Assembly (NCBI RefSeq): GCF_018691265.1
Contig: NW_024881279.1
Span: 7,779,243-7,843,242 of the forward strand
Direction of reading: 5' to 3'
Source of the DNA: Tyto alba
Taxonomy: Eukaryota > Chordata > Aves > Strigiformes > Tytonidae
DNA: 64,000 nt
Part shown: positions 25,380 to 36,700 of the stretch, piece by piece
Position numbering within the stretch: position 1 is the first letter of the stretch
Layout of the letters: each line of letters opens with the position of its first letter
Position numbers and translations under genes: made by a program
The notes under the pieces: generated by a model
Databases searched by the model: none
What the model was told of the DNA's origin: nothing
What the model saw: the letters and a program-made list of their open reading frames with translations, nothing else

Positions 25380-25700
25380 CGGGGGGAACCCCGGAGCCCG
25401 GCCCCAGGCCGGCAAGAGCCCGCTGCACCCCCCGAGATGCGCCGCGCCGCAGCCCCACCATACCCGCTCCGCTCCGCGCACCCCGCTCCACTCAACGCCC
25501 ACCGACACTTGGACCCTGAGCCCCCTCCCCGCCCAGCAGACTGACGTCGGCCTCGACCAATCGCCGTCCGGACTCACCGCCCCCCTTCCCCCCGCCCCTC
25601 CACTCATTGGCTGGGAGCTGCGGCCAGGCGGGGCTCCGGCATGTGACGTGTCACGTGGGCGCGGTCCGGGACGGGTGCTGGGGCCTCGCGCGCCGCCAGC
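25380..25700 (-). promoter_or_regulatory. CpG-island promoter of the TRIM-like gene
   Basis: CpG-dense DNA upstream of the first coding exon. Visible sites: TGACGTC (CRE-type) at 25542–25548, CCAAT at 25557–25561, inverted CCAAT (ATTGG) at 25606–25610, TGACGTG at 25644–25650 and TCACGTGG (USF/TFE-type E-box) at 25651–25658. A good donor, GGCG|gtgagt, lies at 25577–25572 on the minus strand and could end a 5' non-coding exon spliced to the acceptor just before the start codon. The transcription start itself cannot be fixed. Confidence 0.55.
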
Positions 25701-25727
25701 GGGAGGGCGCGAGTTGCGCACCGCGTG

Positions 25728-25882
25728 CTGCGTTGCGTTGCGTTGCGTTGCGTTGCGTTGCGTTGCGTTGCCTTGCGTTGCGTTGCGTTGCGTTGCGGTG
25801 CGTTGCGTTGCGGTGCGTTGCGTTGCGTTGCGTTGCGTTGCGTTGCGGTGCGTTGCGGTGCGGTGCGTTGTGTTGCATTGCA
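25728..25882. repeat. (GCGTT)n pentanucleotide repeat
   Basis: About thirty units of GCGTT, a few changed to GCGGT or CCTTG, ending in degenerate GTGTT/GCATT units. It lies just upstream of the TRIM-like promoter, in CpG-rich DNA. All reading frames stay open through it, which explains the long artificial frames on both strands (plus-strand reading Arg-Cys-Val-Ala-Leu repeats; minus-strand Asn-Ala-Thr-Gln-Arg repeats). Confidence 0.95.
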
Positions 25883-28800
25883 CTATGCCTCCTGCTCCTG
25901 CACTGCACTGCCCCACTGCTGCCTTCAGCAACGAGACTGTTGGAATGAGCCGTGGGGAAAAAGCCTTCTGCCCCCTAGTCCCTGCTTTTGCTTCTCCAGT
26001 GGTCTGTAACTTGGGAGGAAACTGAACCAAGCAAGTCACCGGACCTCTGGAGAGCAGCTCCGGGCAGTGCTTTGGGGTCACAGGTTTGGAGCAGTGATGG
26101 CAAGGGCTGCAGGGTTGTTAGTGAAAGAAAGAAGGGTTTTCATCCTTGTGTGGTCACCTGATGGTGGGCCCCAGGGGTGTTGTGGGAAGCGGCAAACGCT
26201 GGCGGACATGTGACAACAATCACAAGAGCGTTTAATACTGGAAATAACAAAACTGAAAAGAGGAGGGACACAGGGACAGGCACGAGTTGCACAGGCCATC
26301 TGTCTCCTAACTGCTGTTGTAGCATCCCCCCAAAAGGGCGATGTGCCAGGCACTGTCCAGCTATCGCCCTCCTCCTGCTGCTGCTGCTCCATTTCCTCAC
26401 CATCAGAGCAGTGCAATTAATGCAAAACATGTTTCCGCCCATCTTCATTTGCTTGTCTGAGGGATTTTCCCAGGCTTCCTCTTGCACAGTGTGTGCTCGC
26501 TCACTGCCATGTGGCTGCAAGCAGCCCTGCTCGCAGGCATCGGCCACCCCCTTGTCACTACCAGCCCTTTGGGGTCACACGCTCCAGGTCCCTGCTCCCA
26601 GGGCAGCCTCCTGCAACCACCCAGGGAGCAAAGCAGCGATGAGCTGAAGCTCCTCGTCGCTTACCATTGCTCTGCAGAGTCCTGGCATAAGCAGCGTGAA
26701 TGCTGGCGTGTGTGGTGGGGTGGGCTGGGGGTGCCCCCAGGGAAAGGGTTGAGCTTCAGGAGGTGCAATGGACAAGGAGGGAGGATGTGGGCTGCTGCCA
26801 AAGTGCTCTGAGGCCTCTGGGCAGGCAAGCGAGCAGCATCTGTGGACACCAACAAGCTCAGGCCATGCCCAAATATGCTGCCAGCCCCAACACAGTTTTT
26901 CTGGGGGCTCAGGACCTGCTCCAGCTCACTGAGTGAGGTGAGGATTGGCTGCACCCTCCTGCTCCAGTCCCCGTGGTGGCAGTGGGACAGGGATGCTCAG
27001 CCTCTGCTGCTCGCCGGACGCAGGGGTACAAGAAGCACTTGCTGGGCAGCAATTGTTTCCAGCAGGCTGAACCTGCTCCCCTTGCTGCCTTTTTACCCTC
27101 TCCACTACACAACTCAGCGGGGTCCTCTTGGGAATGTTGCTAGGACGGTGACACTGGGACCTAGGGATGACACAGGGATCCAGGGATGACTGAGCAATCT
27201 CTGCTTAGCTGTGACAGTGCAGCAAAACCTCACTCCCAATATTTACAGAGTTTTATGCTTCCAGGAGGCCAGATCTCACGGTGTGAACAGGCTGGGGCTT
27301 GCCAGGAGCAGTGACCGCTGCCAGACCAGCGCGGGGAGTGGCTCGCGTTATGTGTCATCCTCCCGCCAAGTACCAGCAATCCCTGAGAAATAACTGGCTT
27401 TGGACTCATGGATTTTGGATGGGAGCTGAATCACCTGCTTAGATGCATCCTTCTGAGAGGGAAATGGCTTCATCATCTGTTTGTAGCCTCTGATCTCCCG
27501 GTTTTGCCACCACTTCCCCAGGAGGCATTACAGACTGTGCACAGACACACACATAGACACACACATAAACCAGCAGCTGAGATGCCCAGCCCAGGATACG
27601 CAGCCTGGGGTGAGCCAGGGTGCAGCTCCCTGACCTGTTGCAGCTCGCAGAGCCACGGTCCATTATTTGTGTGGCTCTGCACAGAGGTAAAAGCATTAAT
27701 AATTGCTTTTCGGCGGCAATCTGGAATGTGCTGCAAAAGGTTATGTTCCCCCAGCAGCCCGAGCCATCAGTGGTGGGAGATGTTCCTGTGAATCATCATT
27801 TGCACTGTGTTCGGAGAGCTCATCGCCCCCAGTGGGGCTGGTTACAGAGGCCAGGGAGGTGACAGCCCCCAGCCTGCACCTCCATGCACCAGCTGCAGAT
27901 CTGTTGTTCGGAGAAGGTGCGTCCCTCTGTAGCCAGAGAACTGAAGCTTCACCCTTCAACAGCAGAATCTGGGATATCTCCACTGATGATGAGCTCCCCC
28001 ACCAGCTCCCCTGTTAGCCCCAGCTAGAGCCTGGTCCTGGGCACTCTGTGCAGTGTGAGCAGCAGGAGCGTCCCCCCACTGCAGCACCAGGCTGGGGCTG
28101 TGCCAGTGGATACCCACCTCCAGGGCTGGCACAGGGCTGCGGGATGCTGCTCACGTGGCAGCGATGCTCTGCATCAGGGCATGGCACTGCCATCTGGGTC
28201 TGGGTGCTGCAGGACACCCCACAGCACCCAAGGGAGCCCTGGACCTCCTGATGTCTTGACTCGGTTTTCCCAAATAACTCCCCTTGCTGCCAAAAGGACT
28301 GATCGCCCATGTAAAATTGCTCATCTCCATCTTTGCCGGTTCAATCTGCAAATGCAGGTTTTGGAGCCAAAGGAGGAGTGGCACCATGTTACCATACACT
28401 GCACTAATCCATCAGTCCCAGAAGAAAGTTCTAATACAGGCAGGGATGTCCTTGTCATGGCCATTTCACTTTCTGGGATGTCAGCTACGAGGTCTAAAGC
28501 TAACAGCGAGTGGCAGTCATTTCCCAATGAACACGTCTCCCATCTGCGGATTGAAAACACACACCCAAGCGTCCTCCGGTCTCGAATTCTTGTTTAAGTG
28601 CTCCTGGCATCTCCTTCCTTTCAGCACTCAGTTCAGTTGGCAATATAATGTTTTTCTTTCTCTTTTTAGCATATTCCTCTCGGGAGGCTCCAAGCTCTGG
28701 GCTGGGACCTGAGAACACTGTGTTTGGAGAGCCTGATTATGCACTGGGGAGATGAAGGATAATGTGGGTCTGGCTGAAAGCTCATGGATTGGGTCCAAAA

Positions 28801-31800
28801 CCCTTCACAGTTCTCTGCTCTGTGCAGTAAACATGTACTCGTGGAGATGGGTGTCAGAGGCAGTGTTTGGCCTTACAGAAGGAGGAGAATGAAGTGGGAA
28901 GTGCGATGGGTCCACGTGCTGAAGGGTTTCACTGGGCTCCCAGCGATATGTGAGTGGAAGGGGAAGAAACTGCTGATCCACAGTATCAGTCCCCCGTGTC
29001 AGCTCTCCAAATGCAGGCAGGAAAGCTCAAGAGGGATTGAGCAGCTTTGCGTTTTGATTTCCCTGTTTCACTTTGGTTTCCGCACAAATACACACTGAGG
29101 ACTTTGACCCCTGTGGATCCTGCCTTCCCCTGCGGCTCTGCCTGAGTCGTGCCCGGCCATGGGGCAGGGGAGGGGGCAGAGGGGTAAACTGGGGCTGGAG
29201 CCCTTGGGTCCTGCAATGGGGAGGTGCTGGGCAGCCCCTCAGCGGGTGACTCCTGTGCTCGCTGGTCTGTGCCCCCCAGCACCCACCAGCTTGTCCCCTG
29301 TAGAGTAGAAACTTGGAGGCAGGGGATCCTCCAGCCATGGACATGGGGGCGAGATGGTGGCTTTGGTTTTGTGGCTGTAAGGGAACGAAGAGCATCAGCA
29401 CTGGGCAATTCCCAGCTCAGCTGCCTATTGGGGTTTGAAAGTCCACATGTGGGAGTTTGTTTGAAACACAGTCAAAAGACTTATCAGTTCTATCCTCTAT
29501 CCTTACCCTGGGACCCTTCAGTGGTCCTTATTTCCATATTTCAGACACTGAACTGAATTAAATCTGGTCTTTTCCATGTACTGACACGAACAAGCGGCTG
29601 TGGAAAGACTCTGTGGGCTGAGGATGGGGCAGCCTGGAGCCAGCCCTTGCTGCTCGCTGCCCACAGCATCCCTGGCCAGGAGGGAGTGTGGTGCTACCAG
29701 TCCAGGAAGAAGCCCCAGACTCCCAACATCCCCAAAAGCAAGCTGCACCCCAAGAAGCTACACTTCGGTGGGCTCCTGCTAGCTCTCTCCTGCGCTGAGA
29801 CCAAGATGGAGGAAGAAATGGAAAGGGAAAGCAGGAAACAGAAAGAAAAATGTGAAAGAAGAAGGGATGAGGTGAATCAAGGTAACAGCTGCATCACTGT
29901 TAATGAATATTACGCATCCCTCTGTGACCTCAGCTGCAGGGACATGATTTAAAGGCCTCAGTTAGAAGAGCATGCAGGAAATGAAGCAATGCTCTGAGAT
30001 ATGATATCTTTGGATAAATAGCTGGATGAGGAGGGTGACCAAAGGGTAGACCATTATTTGCCAATATTTTCTTCCCAGGCCCAAGTGACACCGCTGTTTT
30101 GCTGAGGCCAGAGCAGAGCCTTGCGCTCTGAAGGCATCTGGCTGGCCCCAAGTACCCCCATGAACTGGCAACCATAGTCCAGATAAAAGCCAGATGGACA
30201 TAGTGAGAGGTGTTGAGCAGGTTCAAACCATCCCAAACATGCCTCAAAAGGAACCAGGTCAAGTAAGGCCAGTGGTCTAGAGGTTTGTGTCATTTTGTCC
30301 CTTGTGTGTCCAGGAGCTGGTGGAGAAGGGTTGGGGATCGGCATGGAGAAATCCATTTCCTACGACATGGAGGGAGGGAGTTTGCACCATGGGACTGGGG
30401 CTCTCCTGAGCCCTTGCATGCTAAATGGCTCTGGGGGCACTGGGTTAAACCCTGTGGATTAAGCCCTCCCACAGCCCACTGGTGACACTGTGTAAGAAAC
30501 AGGTCCTAGAACAGGCACAGGAGGATGAATGCCGCTTAATCATGACTTTGTTTTGTTTTGTTTTTTTTTTTTTTTTCTGGGGATGCTCAAATAGCTCAAT
30601 TCCTAGGGACTGGATTCATAAGGCTGCAGAACTTCTCAGCCCAGGCTCTCTCCCCAGGACTCCCTTCGTGTAAACCATCACGATCCAGCCTGCCAGGCGG
30701 TCTGACGTGCCGGGATGTGAGATTCCCCATGCAGCCCCTCCGGGCAGCCAGGAATCCACGTTTGCATTCCACCAGCGTCCTTCAGCTCCCCACACCCAGG
30801 CGCCAAACCCAGGATATTTCTGCAAAATATTAACATTTCTGGCTGCTGCTTGTTTGCCCTTTTTTTCTGAGCTATGCATGAAACCCCTCTGATATTCCAC
30901 ATGCAGCACAAAGCTTGGCCAAAACAGCTTTGTCCTCTCAGCCTTCCCCATGATGGGTCATGCTTCAGCTCCCCAGCCAGCCCGTTACCTGGTCCCTGGG
31001 TGAAGGAGGCCCTGTAACGCTTTTCTCCTGCACTCAAATGCATGTTCATGGTGAGGCTGCCGAGCATTCACAGACAAGTTGAGCTGCCTCTGCAGGGCCT
31101 GAAGCATGTGGATTTATTTTATTTTTTTTTTTTATTTCTGACCTCAGCTCTGTACAGCAGGGATGTGGGAAAGGTCTTCATGAGCTCACCCTACAAAAAT
31201 GGGCTGGACAGGCTTTGCTGCTCAAGGTGCTTGAGTCTTTCGTTGGTTTGCATCCATATTCTACAGTCAGAACACAGTAGCCATAAAATCCAGCCCTGTG
31301 GTCACATCACAGCCCCGGGTTTCTTTCTCCTGGCTGGTCTGAGGCTGTTTCAGATATTCATTACTTGCATTAAAGACAGCCACAGAGACCAGTTCTCTGC
31401 AGCACTCTCTGATGAAAGTCTTCAGCCCATTTGCTGGAGATGGAGAAAATTCATTTACCATTATGCAGCATTCAGAAACCAAGGGATGTTTCTGTAGAAG
31501 ACCTTGCAAGAACAGTCTCTCAGTGCAGTGTTTCATGCAAAGCACAGGTTATTGGACATAGATGTTCCCCCTTGCTATTTACTTTGGACTTTGCTATCCG
31601 AGAAAGATTCAGCTGTGCTCCAAAATCTCACTCATTTTGGAGAAACTTAGACTCATCACCACCTGCAGCTCAGCAGCTTCAGCCTGGAGGCATCCTCCTG
31701 TGACCCCCAGCAGGATTTAAGAGCAGCTCCTCGCACTTGGCTCTGCCATTACGCCCTTCCCTTCTCTTACTGCCACATAGTGAAAGACAGAGCCTGAGCA

Positions 31801-33654
31801 TTACCGAAGTGGTCACCAGAAACGAAAGAAATTCAGTTGCCATTAAGCAAGATAACCACCTCCTTTAGGGAAAATAATTAAAATGGCTATATGTTTGTTA
31901 AAAAATCTGGAAGATCCTCAAAAAGGTTTTCCTTCTGGAGCTGTCACCATAACAACGAATGTTTGCAAAGGGTGTGGTAGGGAGGGAGTGGGGAGAGATG
32001 TGCCCTTGGTAAGCACATGGTGCCATGCCTGGCCATGCAGCCGACAGCCGCAGGCGATGCTGAGGACGAGGGGCAGGCCAGCCGAGAAGGGGGAATGCAC
32101 AGGCATGAAAGAGGCTGCTGGTGATGGGGAGGAGTACAGGAGGAGTCCTTTGGCCCTGAAGGAGGGAAAGGATGGGTGGTCAAACCAGCATGGTCCTGGG
32201 AATGTTGCACAGATCTTCTGACCCATTCCCGATGTCTGTACTGGAGGGGCTGTGGCGGTGCTTGGATGGGCAGCTCTGCAAAAAGATGATGCACATTGCT
32301 CTGGTCCTTGAATGAGGTTGTCATGGGAGGCTCTGCATCTTCTGCCCGGAATGAATGTCACCCTGAAGGAATGTGGTTCTCCCCGTGGGAAGCTGAGCAT
32401 CACATGCTGAGGCATTTGGAAACCCTGAGCGCTCAGAGGGGTAATGCTGTGCAAAGCCGTATTTCCCCTGGCACCTTAAATACCTTTAATGCCCAGGAAG
32501 AAATAAGTCTCTTCTCCCTCCAGCATGAAATGGCTTTCGAAGTGGATGTGCAGGCTCCAGAATTACCTCCCTCATGTGTCTGGTCTGAGCTCTTCAGTGG
32601 AGGCAGAGAGGAAACACTGCTCATTGAATAATAGATTGCAGGCACGCGCTCCCTTGAGCAGTTGTTTGGAAAGTGGCCCACACGCCTCGTGCCAAATTTG
32701 CTGGCCAGGGAAGCTCAGTGGTATTAGCATGTTCCAGTTAATTAGGGTTGTGAGCTGTCCTTTTCATCGCCTGGAAGAGCTGAAAGAAGGACAAACCCAG
32801 AGCGCTGCCTTTATAAGGCTTTGTGCTTTCCAGCACAGTCTCCAGTTGGTTTGTGCGTGCTCTGCTCGTACCCTGGGGATGCTGCTCTTTCTCCTGGGGG
32901 ACTCGGTGTCATATCTATCTCTCAGTGTCAGACGGTGGCTTCTGAGTCATGTTTATGGGGAACACCAAGCCAGATGGATTCCCAGCCAAACCCCTGGGTT
33001 GGTATCAGGAGTGTATCTGCCCCCCTTGCCCTGGTGTGAAGAGCCCCAGCACACCAGTGTGCACGACCAGTGTGTGTGTGTGCTGCTGGCCCAGCACCGC
33101 AGAGCTGAGCACGGTGCAGACAAGCTGCTCCTTGCTGACACCTAATGTGGGTCCCCATGGGACAGGGAAAGATGGAGTGAAGTCATGAAGCAGCAAACGC
33201 AATCTTGCTGCCTCTCCAGTGGTGCTGAGCATTGGATCTCAGCTGTTGGCAACCTGGTGCCTTTTGGCAGCACCAAGCCCATAGAAAACACGGCATGCCC
33301 TGAATTCTTCCCAGGTGCTTGCATTGCCTTCAGTCTTGATGCTTAGGTAGAGTTTAGGCTGGGGCTCCCATCCTGCTCTGCCTACTCCCATTGCCACAAC
33401 CCAACCTTTACAGCACTGTTTGTCATCTCAGGAGCAACAGGCTGGCCACAGATTTGTAACTTCATCATGGGACTATGAAGCAGGAGTATCCAGCCTGGGA
33501 GAGTAAGACCCTGATTGCACTACATGCTGCCTAAATGAGATGGGCAATTTAGGAAGAAATCCCATGGGTGAACAGTGTCACCCCTCAGCTCTGCTAGCAA
33601 GGCTGCCAGTACCTGCCCCTGTAGCACCTGTAACCCTGTGTCAGAGTGAACCAT

Positions 33655-33765
33655 TTTTATCACTTCTTTTCCATGCAGGGAATTGGGACACATGAAGTGA
33701 TTTGCCCAAAGGTGGACAGGGAGTCTGACAGATGGGGAAACATGCTCCTACCCAAGAACTCAGCC
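33655..33765 (-). repeat. MIR/CORE-SINE-like relic
   Basis: The stretch 'agtgatttgcccaaaggt' followed by 'ggacagggagtctgacagatgggg' resembles the reverse complement of the MIR core ('aagtaacttgcccaaggtcacacag…'). It is heavily diverged, consistent with great age. Confidence 0.45.
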
Positions 33766-36700
33766 AGAGTCTAGTTTATCCAGACAACTGCCAGTGTACA
33801 ATGTATCGTATTTTTGCAATCCCAGCTCTGAAGAGCTTATCTGACTGCAATTACCCTCTTCTGCAGAAGCTGTTTTCTAGATGGCTCGGTACACAAACAA
33901 CAAGCAACAACCCTCTAATAAATTAGCAAAGCTTTGAGTGCAGTGACTTGCAGAAATGGCAGCTAAATGCAGGGACCAGTTCTGGGCTCAGAGGCTCTGG
34001 TGTCTGCCCGCAGGAACCCCACCGAGCTGCCCAGAGTCCTTTTGCCCTAATGCAAGGGTGATCAAGGGGATTTTGTGTGTCAGAGCAAGATCCAGGGGTG
34101 AGAAGGGAGTGGAAGGGGTAAACCCTCCTTGGCGTTAATCAACTTAATCAAATGAGCTCTGTTGGTTTGTCTCAAGTGGAGCCCTGTCCCTAATCGGCTC
34201 CCGGCTCTGCCAGGAGCTGAAGTGCGGTGATGTGTGTCCTCTTTGGTAGGACACAAAATCTTTTAACCTCTTTCCATATGATATCCTCTTTGCTGGCTCA
34301 CTGACCCTCATCCTGAAGACACGCTCAGCATCCCGAGCTGCCATGAAGGAGAGCAGAGCTGCACCAGTCCCAGGCCAACCCATACAGCTCGTCTCTCCTC
34401 CTGCTTCTTCAGTGCCTCTCATTGTGGTATCAGATCACTCAGGTATTTTAGCAAAACTTTGTTCCTGATGCTATCTCTGCTCCTCCACTGATTCCAGAAA
34501 TGTTCATATAGGCACAAAAGGCAGTTACAAAATGAGAACCTGCTTTTAAATTCAGAGAGGGTGCAGCCAGCTTTCTATCCTCCCTCCCACCCCTGAGCAG
34601 CTTTGTGGCTAATTTAGCTCCAAAATGCATCACAGACTCCCAAATCCACTGCATCCGTGAACTCCTGGGCTCACATGGAAAAGGGGCTTTTGTGTTACCA
34701 CAACAAGCTGATGCTTCTGAGGCTTCTCAGCAAAACACAGGCTTGACACTGCAGGAAGGAGCAGTGGAAATATTTTAGTTACATGCAGGTGAAATTAAAC
34801 AGATGTTGAAAAATGAAAAGCTGCTTTTTTAAGTATGTCAGTGTTGCTGCTCCAGATGAAGCAGGATGAACTGGAGCATCTGGAAGCCTTGGTAACAGAT
34901 TTCGTAGAGATTTCTCCCAGGGAGCGATCAGATAATATGCCTTTCTTTTATGAGAGAAGTTGAGCTACAGAGTATGGCTTACAGCTGCAAGGTGTTCAGA
35001 CTGAGGACCTGCCTGCTCTCTGAGGCAGATCAGATTATGAGCTGATGAAAAGACAGCCCTCTCCTCTGCCCCATTTCTCAGCTTTTTGACATAATTTTTG
35101 CTCCCTGGAGCATAAAATTCATTGTTGTATACTCAGAAGAGCAGGTGATCAGACTCAGTTTTGCCTAATCAAAGCCCAAACACTGGGAAAAGGCCTTTGG
35201 GCTGCAAAGATCCTTTGAACGATCCCATCGTGTTTGAAAGGACACGAGGATGCCGGTGCACCCGTGCAGGCCTTTGTGTGTACCCAGCCCGCATGTGAAA
35301 ATACCCTGGGGTTTGAGGTGACAGCGGTGCATGCAGTGGGTCCTGGTACCTCTGCTCGGTGCTGCGCAGCCTCCCAAACCCCAGGACAATCTTTGTATTT
35401 CCCCATCCTTTTACTCCAGGGTGCAGTTGCTGGTTGAGGCTGGGAAGACCCTCAGCTGTTTTGGGATCTGCAAGCTGCCAGCAGAAGTCTTTGTGCACCT
35501 CGGTGTTCAGGCTGCCACAGCCTGTGCTGTGACTGATCCTCTTGACCCACCAAGAAGACAAGGGGCTCTGGCACAGCAGACCCCGGGTGTCCCTTAGCTC
35601 CCGAGAAGCCGAGGGCCGGGCCGTGTCGGGGCTCTGCTGCATGCACTGGCTGCCGGCAGTAATTATGTTGTAGCTGGGTGAGATTAGGCAGGCTGGCAGG
35701 CAGCCCACGTCTGCGGTGCCGTGAGAAGAGCCTGGCTCCTGGGGAGAGGGCTGGGGAGTGCCGAGGGAGCAGGGACCAAACCCTGGCTCGGTGGCTGCCA
35801 GTTGGAGTGACGTCCCTGGCGCGCTGAGAGCTCGACCTTCCCTTACTGCGCTGCTCCGCGTCGCAGGAGGATCGCTTATGGGGGGATGATTTGTGACCAC
35901 ATGCATCACCTTGGATCACGGGCAGCTCCCCCTTCCCAGGCTCTGTCTGTTCTGCCGAGCACACAGGGGCTCTTCAGCTAAGTTATCTGGTCGAAGAGGT
36001 GAGTTGATGTTTGGGAGCGTCGCAGGTTTTGGTGCTAACCTCTCCGCTGGAGCCCTGAGACCGTGGGAGAGGACAGTCTTGAGGACTTGCACTGATTAAT
36101 TCATGATTTAAGAGTTTGGATTTGCTGTCATCCAGCAAACACCACATGCCAAAAATGACTGGAATTCACCCCATGGTCCTGATGAAGGTTCATAGCTTCA
36201 GGCTACAGCGAGTTTCTCTCCTGTCAATCGCTGCCTTTTCCCCAGGCATCTTATTCCAGCCCAGGGAAGAGAAGAGTGGGGAGCTGTAGCAAAGGACTCT
36301 GGGGAATGGGCAAGAAGAATCTTACACCAGAAGAGAAATGAGGAAAAAAATATCTCTCTTGAGCAGAATTCAAACATCCACTGCTGAGGACCCTAGAGAG
36401 GAGGAGTGTCCATTCACCAGGAACATGGGGAATAGTGTACCACTCACTTCCCATTAGCTGCTCTTCACCTCTCCCTGCAGACTGCTGCGAGACAGCAACA
36501 GCCCCTTCCAAGTGGGTTTGTCTTGTCCTGCTCCCCTCCACCCTCAGCTTTCCAGAACAGCTAAATTGACAGCCCCTAGGAAAATGAAGGGGGAGAAGAT
36601 ACAGAACTCCCACAAAAATCCAGCTAGTGCAGCTGGTGGATTTGCCTGACTGACAGTGCTGGTGTGTTGAGCCCCTTCCCTTCAGGAGGTGGGGAGAGGA

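Noticed and set aside
25607..25948. Plus-strand frames of Arg-Cys-Val-Ala-Leu repeats
   Set aside because: Translation of the (GCGTT)n microsatellite in whatever frame; not a protein.
24474..26081. 535-codon minus-strand frame
   Set aside because: It includes the RING exon but continues across its donor, the promoter and the pentamer repeat, which yields a meaningless five-residue repeat. Only 25073–24801 is accepted as coding.
29647..29952. 101-codon frame with a Lys/Glu-rich segment
   Set aside because: The charged segment arises from a purine-rich tract; nothing around it suggests a gene.
32525..33145. 206-codon plus-strand frame
   Set aside because: No family resemblance or promoter context; a frame of this length is expected by chance about once in a window of this size and composition.
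35169..35909. 246-codon minus-strand frame
   Set aside because: The longest frame in the central desert, but with overlapping open frames on both strands, no motif and no splice or promoter context. It would be reconsidered only with a database match.
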